From Allobosea sp. Root483D1 (GTDB lineage Bacteria > Pseudomonadota > Alphaproteobacteria > Rhizobiales > Beijerinckiaceae), in contig NZ_LMJW01000001.1 of the NCBI RefSeq assembly GCF_001429505.1, positions 359,248 to 423,247 of the forward strand: 64,000 nt of DNA, in the 5' to 3' direction. Under the pieces are notes generated by a model. It was not told where the DNA came from, did no database searches, and saw only the letters and a program-made list of their open reading frames with translations. Of this stretch, positions 9,396-17,936 are shown one piece after another (positions within the stretch are counted from its first letter, which is position 1; each line of letters starts with the position of its first letter). The position numbers were made by a program, and so were the translations under genes.

Positions 9396-10765
9396 ACGCA
9401 CCGCCAAAGCCACAGCAGGCCGTCTTCCTCAGCGGCTCGACCCTGCGCCATGTCGCAGTGATGACATCGACCGCCTCGGTCGGCCTGATCGCGATCTTCG
9501 TCGTCGACTTCCTGTCGCTGCTCTACGTCTCGCGCCTCGGCCGGCCCGAGGCGACGGCGGGTGTCGGCTACGCGACGATCGTGCTCTACTTGATGGTCTC
9601 CTTCAATGTCGGGCTGATGATCGCAGTGACCGCGCTGACGGCGCGGGCGCTCGGCGCCGGCGATCGCGACGGCGCACGCCGCATGGCCGGCTCGACATTG
9701 ACGGCCATGACCATCTGCGGCCTGGCCCTGAGCCTCCTGATGCTGCCGCTGCTGCCCTGGCTCTTGCCTAAGCTCGGCGCGCACGGAGAGTCGCTTTCGG
9801 TCGCGACCTCCTTCCTGTGGATCACCCTGCCCTCGAATGCCCTGATGGCCCTCGGCATGGGCCTCTCCGGCGTCCTGCGCGCCGTCGGCGACGCCAAGCG
9901 GGCGATGTATGTCACCCTGGCCGGCGGCATCGTCACGGCCGGGCTCGACCCCCTGCTGATCTTCGGTCTCGGCCTCGGCCCCGACGGCGCCGCCTGGGCG
10001 ACCGTGTTCTCGCGCGTCGTCTTCCTCGCCGTCGGCTTCCAGGGCGCGCTTCGCGTGCACAAGATGATCGCGCGCCCGAGCTTTGCCGCGCTCCGCCGTG
10101 ATGTCAGGCCGACCTTCGCGATCGCGGCCCCGGCGATCCTGACCAATCTCGCCAATCCGATCGCCAATGCCTGCTTCTTCGGCATCATCGCCCGCTTCGG
10201 CGACCAGGTGATCGCGGCGAGCGCGATCATCGACCGGCTGGTGCCGGTCGCCTTCGGCGTGCTGTTCGCGCTGTCGGGCGCAGTCGGGCCGATCCTGGCG
10301 CAGAACTGGGGGGCACAGCGTTATGACCGCATGCGCCGGGCATTGACCGATTCCGTCGGCTTCGCCGCAGCCTATGTCGCGGTCGCCGGCGTCCTGCTGG
10401 CGCTGCTCCGCCACCAGATCAGCGCGCTCTTCGGCACCGGCGGCGAGACAGCCGAGCTCGTCGCCTTCTTCTGCCTGATCGCCGGGCCGATGTGGCTCTT
10501 CGTCGGTGCGCTGTTCGTCGCCAATGCCGCCTTCAACAATCTCGGCATGCCGTTCTACTCGACCCTGTTCAGCTGGGGCCGCGCCACGCTCGGCACGGTG
10601 CCGCTCGCCTGGCTGGGCGCGCAATATGCCGGGCCCAAGGGCGCGCTCGCCGGGGCGGCACTGGGCGCCGTGCTGTTCGGCATCGCCGCGCTGGTCACCG
10701 CCTATCGCGGCATCAGCCGGCTGGAAAGCGCGGCACAGGCCGCTGCCAGGTCGTCGCTTGCCTGA
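9392..10765 (+). CDS. MATE family efflux transporter
   Basis: The 457-residue protein has about 12 predicted transmembrane helices in two repeated halves, as expected for MATE exporters, which expel cationic drugs, dyes or metabolites against Na+ or H+. Family-like segments include TARALGAGDRDGARR after helix 2 and the matching AQNWGAQRYDRMRRA in the second half. The start is a GTG inside the overlapping GTGA with the antiporter stop. Both transporters are probably made from one message. The substrate cannot be told from sequence. Confidence 0.93.
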   Translation: MNAPPKPQQAVFLSGSTLRHVAVMTSTASVGLIAIFVVDFLSLLYVSRLGRPEATAGVGYATIVLYLMVSFNVGLMIAVTALTARALGAGDRDGARRMAGSTLTAMTICGLALSLLMLPLLPWLLPKLGAHGESLSVATSFLWITLPSNALMALGMGLSGVLRAVGDAKRAMYVTLAGGIVTAGLDPLLIFGLGLGPDGAAWATVFSRVVFLAVGFQGALRVHKMIARPSFAALRRDVRPTFAIAAPAILTNLANPIANACFFGIIARFGDQVIAASAIIDRLVPVAFGVLFALSGAVGPILAQNWGAQRYDRMRRALTDSVGFAAAYVAVAGVLLALLRHQISALFGTGGETAELVAFFCLIAGPMWLFVGALFVANAAFNNLGMPFYSTLFSWGRATLGTVPLAWLGAQYAGPKGALAGAALGAVLFGIAALVTAYRGISRLESAAQAAARSSLA

Positions 10766-10818
10766 CGGCACGCGGCTGCTATCGTTTCCCGGTGGATGAG
10801 CGGGCTGGCCCCGCTATA

Positions 10819-10864
10819 GCATCGGACCGAAAAGTGGAATCCACTTTTCGGAATAATCCGATGC
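10819..10864. repeat. intergenic palindromic element (REP-like)
   Basis: The inner arms CCGAAAAGTGGA (10827-10838) and TCCACTTTTCGG (10840-10851) are perfect inverted repeats with a one-base spacer. Outer arms GCATCGGA (10819-10826) and TCCGATGC (10857-10864) also pair. This nested palindrome is a repeat I recall as widespread between genes in Hyphomicrobiales. It lies between the MATE stop and the DUF937 gene and could act as an RNA hairpin. Confidence 0.8.
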
Positions 10865-10930
10865 GATAACAATGTGATAGATCATCGTGACCGCGTCCGG
10901 TCGGACGCGCGATGATCTCGGGAGCGCGCC

Positions 10931-11824
10931 ATGATGAATCTCTTCGAGATGATGCAATCGGCCCAGAACGGCCAGGCCATGCAGAACCTGGCGCGGCAAT
11001 ACGGTCTCTCGATGCAGCAGACCCAGGCCGCGCTCGATGCGCTGCTGCCGGCCTTCTCGATGGGGCTGCAGCGCCAGACCCAGAACCCCTACGCCTTCGG
11101 CAATCTCGCCCAGATGATGACGGCGACGCCGTTCGGCCAGATGTACGACAGCGATGGCGACGGCATCCCCGACCGGGCGATGCCGCTCGGGCAGGACGTG
11201 ATGAGCCAGCTCTTCGGCTCGAAGGAGGTCGCCAACGCCGTCGCGGCGCAGGCGGCAGCGACCAGCGGCGTCGGCCAGGCGATCCTGAAACAGATGCTGC
11301 CGGTGATCGCCTCGATCGTGATGGGCGGCCTGTTCAAATCGGTGAACAATCAGGGCCTCGGCGGCATTCTCGGTCAGTTCGCCGAGATGATGCGCGGCCA
11401 GATGCCAGGCATGCAGCCTTCCCCGCAGGCGACCCCCGCCAACCCCTGGGAACAGATCCTTGGCGGCATGTTCGGCGGGCAGAAGCCCCAAGCCGGCCAG
11501 GCACAGGGCGGCGGCGGGATGCCCGGCATGCCGACCGACATGGGCGCCATCTTCGGCCAGATCCTCGGCGGCATGTTCGGCGGGACACAGGGGCAAGCCC
11601 CGCAGAGCAGCCCGCAGCCGGCGCCGCAATCGCGCCGGCCTGCGCCGGAACCCGAACCGGCCGCGGACGAGGCGCCGCCATCGGGTGAGGCGAGCCCGGG
11701 CTCGATCGGGCTCGATGCGCTGAACCAGATGTTCGAGCACGGCCGCCAGGTCCAGGCGGGCCAGCAGGACGCACTGCGCTCGATCTTCGAGACGATGCTC
11801 GGCGGCGGCCAGCGCAAAGGCTGA
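10931..11824 (+). CDS. DUF937 family protein with a calcium-loop-like motif
   Basis: The 297-residue protein begins with a DUF937-type domain (LFEMMQSAQNGQAMQNLARQ, repeated helical motifs to about residue 160). The rest is Gly/Met/Gln/Pro-rich and probably disordered, with repeated GGMFGG and a Pro/Ala/Glu stretch (about 220-257). Residues 73-81 read DSDGDGIPD, the pattern of thrombospondin type 3 and dockerin-like calcium loops. There is no signal peptide or transmembrane helix. DUF937 has no established function. A GGGAG ribosome binding site precedes the ATG. Confidence 0.8.
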   Translation: MMNLFEMMQSAQNGQAMQNLARQYGLSMQQTQAALDALLPAFSMGLQRQTQNPYAFGNLAQMMTATPFGQMYDSDGDGIPDRAMPLGQDVMSQLFGSKEVANAVAAQAAATSGVGQAILKQMLPVIASIVMGGLFKSVNNQGLGGILGQFAEMMRGQMPGMQPSPQATPANPWEQILGGMFGGQKPQAGQAQGGGGMPGMPTDMGAIFGQILGGMFGGTQGQAPQSSPQPAPQSRRPAPEPEPAADEAPPSGEASPGSIGLDALNQMFEHGRQVQAGQQDALRSIFETMLGGGQRKG

Positions 11825-11834
11825 TCCATGACAA

Positions 11835-11856
11835 ACGGCCGCCCAGAGGCGGCCGT
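11835..11856. terminator. hairpin between convergent genes
   Basis: ACGGCCGCC (11835-11843) and GGCGGCCGT (11848-11856) form a perfect nine-base stem with a CAGA loop just after the DUF937 stop. The chemoreceptor gene converges from the other side. There is no clear T-tract on either strand, so it may be a bidirectional pausing or RNA-protecting structure. Confidence 0.5.
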
Positions 11857-11884
11857 CCATCAATTCCAGTGATGCCGCTTATGC

Positions 11885-13771
11885 TCAGGCCCGGCGGCGT
11901 TCATCCCATTCGTAAGCGTCGTCTGCGAGCGGCGCACTGGTCTGCGCGAGCGCATCGCCGCTGGTGCGGAAGCTGGCGACCAACTCGTTGAGACGATGGA
12001 TCTGACCGCTGAGCGAGGTCGCCGAAGCGGCGCTCTCCTCGGCCAGCGCCGCGTTCGCTTGCGTCATCTCATCCATATGGGCCACCGTCTGGCTCATCTC
12101 GTCGATGCCGTTCGCCTGCTCGGCCGCCGCGGCCGAGATGTCGGAGACCGTGGCCGAGACCTTCTTCGAAGCCTCGACGATCCGGCTCAGCGCCTCGCCG
12201 GCGGCCCGGACCAGCCCGACGCCCTGCTCGACCTCGGTGCCCGACTCGCTGATCAGCCCCTTGATGTCCTTGGCGGCGTCGGCCGAGCGTTGCGCCAGCG
12301 TCCTGACCTCGCTGGCGACCACGGCGAAGCCCTTTCCGGCATCGCCGGCACGGGCGGCTTCCACGGCGGCGTTGAGCGCCAGCAGATTTGTCTGGAAGGC
12401 GATCTCGTCGATCACCGAGGTGATGTCGGAGATCTTGCGCGAGGTCTGCTCGATCCGCGCCATGGCGTCGACGGCCTGGCTGGCGACGGCCCCGCCATTG
12501 ACCGCGACGTCCGTCGCCTCGTTGGCGAGCTGGACAGCCTGCCGCGAGGCCTGCGCCGAGGCCTTGACCGAAGCGGCGAGCTGCTCGGTGGTGGCGGCCG
12601 TCTGCTCGAGCGAAGACGCCTGCTCCTCGGTGCGCTTCGACAGGTCGTCGGCCCCGGAATTGATCTCGCGCGCGGCGCTGCCAACATCGACCGAGGTTGC
12701 CTGGATGGTCGCGATCGTCTGCGCCAGATGGCTGACGGCGGCGTTGAAATCCTGCTTCAGCGCGGCATAGTCCGCGGCTACCTCGTCCTCGACGCGCGCG
12801 CTGAGATCGCCTTGGGAGAGACGGGTCAACCCTTCGGCCAAAGCCCTGACCACGACCGCCTGCTCCGCCGCAAGGCGCTGCTGAGCCGCTGCGGCGCTCG
12901 TGCGCTCGGTTTCGGCCGCCAGGCGCTGGCGCTCGGCAGCGGCGCGCCCGGCTTCCGTCTCGCTTTCGAGGCGCCGGACGGCTAGGCCGTTTTCCTTGAA
13001 CACCTGGACTGCCCGGGCCATCTCGCCGACCTCGTCCTTGCGGTCCTGGCCCTCGACCTCGCCGGCATAGTCGCCCTGAGCAATCTGGCCCATGCGAAGC
13101 TTGAGCCGCTCCAGCGGCCGCGTAATGGCTGCACCGGTCAGCAGTGCGCCACCGATCAGGCCGAGCAGCGTCCCGGCCAGGCTCAGGCCAATCGCGATCA
13201 GCGTGACGTGCTTGGCATCGACGGCGAGCGCCTCCGAGGTCGCCTCGGTATCCTTCTTGATGTCGCCATTCAGCTTGGCCGCCGTATCGACAATCCCGCT
13301 GATCGTCTTATCAAGCTGCGACATGATCGAGAGTGCCGGCAGGTCTTCGTCGCGCCCTGCCTGGGCGATGATCTGGTCGATGTCGGACTTGGTCGCCTGC
13401 AGGCGGCGGCTGAGTTCGTCGAAACTCTCGGCCCGCTGCGGGAAGCTGATCTTCGCCTCGACCAGCGCCTGGAGCGAAGCCGCATAAGCGGTCTTCACCT
13501 CCTCGATGCTGGTCGCATTTTGCTTCATGAACTCGGGATAGGCGATCGCCTGGTAGAGATTGCCAACGATCTCGCCCATCGCAGCCGTGGCGCGAGCCGA
13601 GTCGACGATTGCCGTCGCGCGCTGGGAGACCAGATCGGCATAGGTCTTCTCGATCTTGCCGAACTCGAACGCGCCATAGGCGGCCGAACCTATACCGATC
13701 GCTCCCATGACCAGCATCGGGATGGCGATCTTAGTCCTGATCCGCAGATCCTGAAAGCGAAGACGACGCAT
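11885..13771 (-). CDS. methyl-accepting chemotaxis protein
   Basis: The 628-residue chemoreceptor has a first transmembrane helix (about residues 14-32), a periplasmic helical sensor region of about 150 residues, a second transmembrane helix, a HAMP domain ([18 protein letters not shown]), a long coiled coil and the signalling tip ([20 protein letters not shown] then [18 protein letters not shown]) that binds CheA and CheW. The ligand is unknown. Translation at 13771 starts with [14 protein letters not shown] just before the first membrane helix; the upstream in-frame start at 13825 adds an atypical leader. No other che genes are adjacent. Confidence 0.95.
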   Translation of the reverse strand: MRRLRFQDLRIRTKIAIPMLVMGAIGIGSAAYGAFEFGKIEKTYADLVSQRATAIVDSARATAAMGEIVGNLYQAIAYPEFMKQNATSIEEVKTAYAASLQALVEAKISFPQRAESFDELSRRLQATKSDIDQIIAQAGRDEDLPALSIMSQLDKTISGIVDTAAKLNGDIKKDTEATSEALAVDAKHVTLIAIGLSLAGTLLGLIGGALLTGAAITRPLERLKLRMGQIAQGDYAGEVEGQDRKDEVGEMARAVQVFKENGLAVRRLESETEAGRAAAERQRLAAETERTSAAAAQQRLAAEQAVVVRALAEGLTRLSQGDLSARVEDEVAADYAALKQDFNAAVSHLAQTIATIQATSVDVGSAAREINSGADDLSKRTEEQASSLEQTAATTEQLAASVKASAQASRQAVQLANEATDVAVNGGAVASQAVDAMARIEQTSRKISDITSVIDEIAFQTNLLALNAAVEAARAGDAGKGFAVVASEVRTLAQRSADAAKDIKGLISESGTEVEQGVGLVRAAGEALSRIVEASKKVSATVSDISAAAAEQANGIDEMSQTVAHMDEMTQANAALAEESAASATSLSGQIHRLNELVASFRTSGDALAQTSAPLADDAYEWDERRRA

Positions 13772-13905
13772 GAAAAACCCCGGGGCGAGGGATCGGGGCG
13801 CCGGTCCTGGCGCAATGCGGCGCAAATGTGGTCGAACTTGCTGAATGAAGTGTTACGTTGCGCGCTCAGCGGTCAACTATCGCGGCCAGGTTGCATGTCC
13901 GGCAC

Positions 13906-13936
13906 AAAAAAAGGGCGGCAGCCGAAGCCACCGCCC
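13906..13936 (-). terminator. strong Rho-independent terminator after the DUF1127 gene
   Basis: Read on the minus strand, GGGCGG-TGGC pairs with GCTG-CCGCCC around a TTCG tetraloop, a ten-pair stem with two wobble pairs. Seven Ts follow directly. This is the clearest intrinsic terminator in the window, 24 bases after the DUF1127 stop. Confidence 0.9.
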
Positions 13937-13960
13937 GCAGGGACGCGTCACGCCAAGGGG

Positions 13961-14326
13961 TCAGGCGTTGCACGCGATCTTGATGTCCTTCGCGCCGGGC
14001 CGCGTCGCGGCCTGGATCACCACAGGCCGTCGAAGCCCGGCCTCTCGCCGGCTCGCGGCAGCCGACTGCTGTTGATCCGAGCGGGCCTGCAGCACGCTCG
14101 ACGGGTCGTTCAGCCAGGACACCGAGAGCGCGCCGTCGATGTCGGAGCGGATGAGGCCGATGTCCTTCAACCCGCGCTCGTCGAGCTCGCTGAGACGCAT
14201 CACTTCGCGGCGGTGCACGAAGGCGCGCACCAGATTTTTCGTGCCCGTGACCGAATGGGCGGCAGCACGCGCCGCGCCGCCGGAAACGGCTGACAAGGTC
14301 TTCGTGACGAAGGTCATGATCAACAT
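13961..14326 (-). CDS. DUF1127 domain protein
   Basis: The 121-residue protein contains the short DUF1127 (YjiS-like) helical motif REVMRLSELDERGLKDIGL at about residues 39-57, with variable ends. Small Arg-rich DUF1127 proteins of alphaproteobacteria are linked with phosphate and carbon metabolism and with RNA turnover, but this larger form is uncharacterised. The start at 14326 is fixed by GAGGAG six bases upstream; a longer reading frame runs antisense through the LysR gene and is not real. The gene ends in a strong terminator and diverges from a LysR regulator that probably controls it. Confidence 0.85.
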   Translation of the reverse strand: MLIMTFVTKTLSAVSGGAARAAAHSVTGTKNLVRAFVHRREVMRLSELDERGLKDIGLIRSDIDGALSVSWLNDPSSVLQARSDQQQSAAASRREAGLRRPVVIQAATRPGAKDIKIACNA

Positions 14327-14401
14327 GACGGCCTCCTCGGGTTGGACTGGAAACTCGCTCCCCCGCCGCCCCGACGCTGACCGGTATGTGCGGGAGAATG
14401 C

Positions 14402-14457
14402 CCAAACGATAACTCCGCGCTGGTCATCAGCCAAACGAATGGTTATGATGTTTAACA
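14402..14457. promoter_or_regulatory. candidate operator between DUF1127 and lysR genes
   Basis: CCAAACGA occurs at about 14402 and again at about 14432 in the same orientation, 30 bases apart, or close to three helical turns. An imperfect inverted repeat (AACGATAAC near 14405, GGTTATGATGTT near 14441) overlaps it. Such spacing fits binding by a tetrameric LysR protein in a divergent promoter. Confidence 0.4.
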
Positions 14458-14494
14458 CAACCGATCTTGATGACCCTCTGGGAGGAGGCCGGCC

Positions 14495-15376
14495 ATGGCC
14501 CATGTGCTCGACGCCGATCAGCTCAAGACCTTCGTCGCCATTTCCGATACCGGCTCCTTCACCCGCGCCGCCGAGATCGTCTTCAAGACGCAATCGGCCG
14601 TTTCGATGCAGATGAAGCGGCTGGAGGAACGTGTCGGCCGGCCGCTTTTCGGCCGCGACGGGCGCCATGCCAAGCTGACCGAGGACGGCGAGCGCCTGCT
14701 CGACTATGCCCGTCGCATCGTCAGGCTCAACCTCGAATGCGTCGCCAGCTTCACCGAGGCCGATCTCAAGGGCCGCATCCGACTCGGCGTGCCCGACGAC
14801 TATGCCGACCGCTATTTGCCGGAGATCCTGGCGCGCTTCGCCCGCTCCAATCCGCGCACCGAGGTCACCGTGGTCTGCGAGCCGACGCCGATGCTGGCAG
14901 AGCGGATCGGCAGCGGCGATATCGACCTCGCCATCATCACCCATGTCGAGGGGCGCGGCCAGGGCGAGATCATCCGGATCGAGCCGCTGCTCTGGGTGAC
15001 CTCGGCCCGCCATTGCGTGCACGAGGAGGATCCGCTGCCTCTGGCGCTGGGACGGCCGACCTGCAACTGGCGCCAGGCGGCAGTCGAGGCGCTGGAGAGC
15101 AAGGGCCGGCGTTTCCGCGTGCTCTATGCCAGCTGGAACTCGACCGCGGTCGGCGCCGCAGTAGTGGCGGGGCTCGCGGTCTCGGTGCTGCCGGAAAGCG
15201 CGGTCAGGCCCGGCATGCGCATCCTGGGGCCGGCCGAAGGCTTCTCGACCCTGCCCTCCTGCAAGATCGGCCTGCTGCGCACAAGGCACGACCCGTCGAT
15301 CCTGTCGAACGCGCTCGCCGAGCACATCATCCAGAGCCTGGACAACCTGCAGAGCTTCAAGGTGGCGGCGGAGTGA
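14495..15376 (+). CDS. LysR-family transcriptional regulator
   Basis: The 293-residue protein has the LysR winged helix-turn-helix at residues 7-66 (LKTFVAISDTGSFTRAAE, then QSAVSMQMKRLEERVG) and a periplasmic-binding-protein-like effector domain (about 92-290). GGGAGGAGG upstream fixes the start. It is transcribed away from the DUF1127 gene with 168 bases between, the usual arrangement for a LysR regulator and its target. Similar LysR-DUF1127 pairs occur in alphaproteobacteria. The effector is unknown. Confidence 0.93.
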   Translation: MAHVLDADQLKTFVAISDTGSFTRAAEIVFKTQSAVSMQMKRLEERVGRPLFGRDGRHAKLTEDGERLLDYARRIVRLNLECVASFTEADLKGRIRLGVPDDYADRYLPEILARFARSNPRTEVTVVCEPTPMLAERIGSGDIDLAIITHVEGRGQGEIIRIEPLLWVTSARHCVHEEDPLPLALGRPTCNWRQAAVEALESKGRRFRVLYASWNSTAVGAAVVAGLAVSVLPESAVRPGMRILGPAEGFSTLPSCKIGLLRTRHDPSILSNALAEHIIQSLDNLQSFKVAAE

Positions 15377-15390
15377 ACGGAAGCCGGCGC

Positions 15391-15933
15391 TTACGGTGCC
15401 GGGGGGCGATAACTGAGAACGACTCTGGGCGCGCGAAAATTCTTGGTCGTGAAACCCCAGTCGTTGGCCAGGCCGAGGATGATCGGCTGGTGGGTGTAGG
15501 TCGCGAGAACTGCTACGCCCTTATCCTTATTCTCCAGCCTCGCCATCGCGTCGGCATTCATGTCGGACGGTAGATAAGTCATGAATCCGCCGATTTCTTC
15601 GACACGATTATTATCCTTGGTGAAGTAAGCCATACCGAGTTGTATCGTCCCGAGATTCGGCGCGATATTCGCGCGGCGCGCATTGATCGCCTCCATGACA
15701 GGAATGGCGCAACCAGGCGCGCCTTTGCAAGCAGCCAAAACCTGCGCGACCTCGGCCGCCACTCGGTTTAGATCGCGTTGGATCGTGATCGCCTGAGTGA
15801 TGTCGACAGCGCCCGAGAGCATCGTGAACATACCCATGCCGATGAGGGCGAACTCAACGGCCGCGACGCCATTCTGATCGCTGATCAGATCACGCTGCTT
15901 TGTACGTCGGAACATTCTGACGAACCGTTTCAT
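15391..15933 (-). CDS. TadE/TadG-like pseudopilus protein
   Basis: The 180-residue product has a basic N-terminus (KRFVRMFRRTKQ), then the TadE-type processing and membrane motif (NGVAAVEFALIGMGMFTML, about residues 21-39) and an extracytoplasmic domain with a possible disulfide (ACKGAPGCAI). TadE/F/G proteins are minor components of the Tad (Flp) pilus system, cut before the membrane helix. I use the ATG at 15933, which overlaps the preceding stop by one base; a GTG one codon earlier is also possible. It is the last gene of a three-gene unit with no other tad genes in view. Confidence 0.85.
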   Translation of the reverse strand: MKRFVRMFRRTKQRDLISDQNGVAAVEFALIGMGMFTMLSGAVDITQAITIQRDLNRVAAEVAQVLAACKGAPGCAIPVMEAINARRANIAPNLGTIQLGMAYFTKDNNRVEEIGGFMTYLPSDMNADAMARLENKDKGVAVLATYTHQPIILGLANDWGFTTKNFRAPRVVLSYRPPAP

Positions 15934-16439
15934 CACGGCCTCGTATATAGCGCGGCTGCACTGACATGAAGCGTCGGCAGGCCCGGGACGAAGGTCATCA
16001 CTGGGACCCGTGCCCGGATCAGCATCACCGTCCCGGACGCGCCGGCGACAAAGACCGTTCCTGTGACAGACTGAGCAGCCGCTGAATAACTCGTCAACGG
16101 CTGGGTCTCCAATTGAAGATTAGCAGCGCAGTTGTCGAGCGCGATCATCCGCCCGCAGATCTGTGCCGCCACCTGGGAGCGGTTGCCCGCATAGGTCCCC
16201 GCCGTTCGGCCGGTCGCAGCCTCCGACACGGCGTCATGGAGATACATCTTTGCCATGAAGGCGAGAGCGAATTGGACGATGCCGAGCATCGAGACAATAA
16301 AGATGAGACCTATGAAGGCGAACTCGACTGCGGTCGAGCCAGCAGCATCATTGCGGAATCGCCCAAATCGAGCCGCCAGCCGGTTGTGGCAGGTTCGCGG
16401 GGAGCCGTTCCTGGCCATATCGGCGCTCGTCACGGACAT
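15933..16439 (-). CDS. TadE-like pilus assembly protein
   Basis: The 168-residue protein has a charged N-terminus and the TadE motif (GSTAVEFAFIGLIFIVSMLG, about residues 34-53) that marks the processed membrane helix. A small extracytoplasmic domain has a cysteine pair (ICGRMIALDNC). Its start overlaps the end of the upstream TadG-like gene by about ten bases, and its stop overlaps the next gene, so the three are one operon. A second ATG at 16418 is possible. TadE proteins help assemble or anchor Flp pili. Confidence 0.88.
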   Translation of the reverse strand: MSVTSADMARNGSPRTCHNRLAARFGRFRNDAAGSTAVEFAFIGLIFIVSMLGIVQFALAFMAKMYLHDAVSEAATGRTAGTYAGNRSQVAAQICGRMIALDNCAANLQLETQPLTSYSAAAQSVTGTVFVAGASGTVMLIRARVPVMTFVPGLPTLHVSAAALYTRP

Positions 16440-17524
16440 GCACTGCTGCAGAAGCGGATGTAGTCGATCAGACCGCCATAGGTATCCTCGCGGCCGGCAG
16501 CCTGGAAGAAGATGCGATAGGTCCCCTTGCTCGTGACTTTCAAGGGAATTTTACGCTCTGTCCACCTGTCGGTATGCACGCAGACATCGACCTGATCGGT
16601 GCCCTTGTCCACGTCTTTAGAGGGCGTGGTATAACTACTCGACTTCTTCTGGAAAAATACCTCGATCCGGTTGGTCTGAGCTTCCCATTTTGCCGCAGCA
16701 AGCTTGGTCCAGACCGAGGTCGCGTCAGTCTTATAGGCGCACAGGGTCTGACCAGCATAATCAGGATTACGGACTCGCGAGATATACCAATAACTTAATT
16801 CGTAATTACCAACCTCAAGGTTGGTGAATTCGCGCCACATGTTCGAATTAGTCTTGCAGTTCGTTACGTAACAATGAGAGTCCAACTCAGCGAAGAAATT
16901 TCCGAACCGGATTGTATTGGCTGCGAGTTCGGGAATACCGTTGATCTCGATACCGCCTTTGCCGCTTTGTGTCGTCCAGCCATTCCAGTTATTCAGCACA
17001 GTCCAGCTGTTAGAGGCGACATTGTGCCCGGTTTCGAAGGATTCCATGAAGAGAACCGTGCCAGGACTACCCCCACCTCCACCTGGCGTACCAAGCACAT
17101 AATCGCAGCGCCGTTCGACGCGAAGCGCGATTGTATCGTAGCCCACTATACCGCCGAAGGAGTTCGTGCTGGTGGCAGTTGCGACTGCGGTGATGACATT
17201 GTTGGCCAATGTGCTCGTCACAGTGACGCCGCTGACGCCAGACTGCGAGACGCCGGTGACCCGGCTTTTGATCTCGGTATTGGCGACCGAAGTGTAGTCC
17301 TTCTTCGGATCGGCACCTGTCTTCTGCGACTGCGAGTTAATTTTGAGAGCGGCTTCCCGACAGCCGATCTCGACCTCGCTGGCGATGCGCTGACGGCGCG
17401 CCGCCGCCTGGCTGAAATCGATGCCGCCGGCGACCGAGAGCGCGATCACCGGCAAGGACATGCCGAACATCAACGCGCTGACGCCGCGGACATCCTTCAG
17501 GAAAGATCGAAACAGGCCGGGCAT
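16430..17524 (-). CDS. TadG-like protein with a jelly-roll-like extracellular domain
   Basis: The 364-residue protein starts like TadG (FLKDVRGVSALMFGMSLPVIALS, membrane helix about residues 10-36, then IDFSQAAARRQRI). The usual C-terminal von Willebrand A domain is absent. After a Gly-rich linker (GGGGGS, about 150) comes a domain of about 200 residues with FMESFE, FFAELDS, YELSYWY and a final GLIDYIRFCS. This pattern resembles DUF642 or other carbohydrate-binding jelly rolls. An ATG at 17524 is preferred over a TTG at 17539. GC content is clearly below that of the neighbours. It probably puts an adhesive or ligand-binding domain on the cell surface or pilus. Confidence 0.75.
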   Translation of the reverse strand: MPGLFRSFLKDVRGVSALMFGMSLPVIALSVAGGIDFSQAAARRQRIASEVEIGCREAALKINSQSQKTGADPKKDYTSVANTEIKSRVTGVSQSGVSGVTVTSTLANNVITAVATATSTNSFGGIVGYDTIALRVERRCDYVLGTPGGGGGSPGTVLFMESFETGHNVASNSWTVLNNWNGWTTQSGKGGIEINGIPELAANTIRFGNFFAELDSHCYVTNCKTNSNMWREFTNLEVGNYELSYWYISRVRNPDYAGQTLCAYKTDATSVWTKLAAAKWEAQTNRIEVFFQKKSSSYTTPSKDVDKGTDQVDVCVHTDRWTERKIPLKVTSKGTYRIFFQAAGREDTYGGLIDYIRFCSSACP

Positions 17525-17936
17525 CGGAGGGCCTCGCAAACGCTACAGGCGAGCAACAGGACGATTGCCCGAACGGTAGGCGCGACGCGATTGAGAAAAC
17601 CTTTCCAGGACCTGTGAATGTCACCGGTATCGCTGGCAAAACCCGCCTGATCGCTCAGTCTTCGAGCGGTATGGTAAAATGCAGTTAAAAGTGAATGGAG
17701 AATGAGAGCGCGGACACATTGAGCCGGCGCTCCGCTGAATCGCGGCGATCACTGCGATCAGGCATAGAAAAGGCGACGAAGCCGTCGTCGAGCACGGCCG
17801 AGCCGTGGTGATCGCGTTGAGTATCGCGGACGGGAATGCGCTCCATACGCCTCTACGAATGCGAAACTCCGGGCCGATCGGTTAATCCGACGCGTGAAAG
17901 GCGCCGCCGCCAGCCGAAACCGGCTTCGGCCGGCGA
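17525..17936. other. 412-base gap, no gene recognised
   Basis: Neither strand holds a convincing coding region. The part next to the TadG-like gene should hold its promoter, but I cannot name the elements with confidence. The far end carries the candidate gshA terminator listed separately. The middle shows short GC-rich inverted repeats without known match. Confidence 0.5.
17909..17934 (-). terminator. candidate terminator hairpin after gshA
   Basis: GCCAGCCGAA (17909-17918) and TTCGGCCGGC (17925-17934) pair with one mismatch or wobble around a six-base loop, directly after the gshA stop. There is no T-run, so strength is uncertain. Confidence 0.45.

Noticed and set aside
9161..10771. 536-codon open frame on the minus strand opposite the MATE gene
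   Set aside because: Its translation is Arg/Asp/Gly-rich low complexity typical of antisense frames in GC-rich genes, and the plus-strand MATE protein is clear.
11885..11940. Possible CheR-tethering pentapeptide at the chemoreceptor C-terminus
   Set aside because: The end reads YEWDERRRA, which is not the NWETF-like consensus at the extreme C-terminus.
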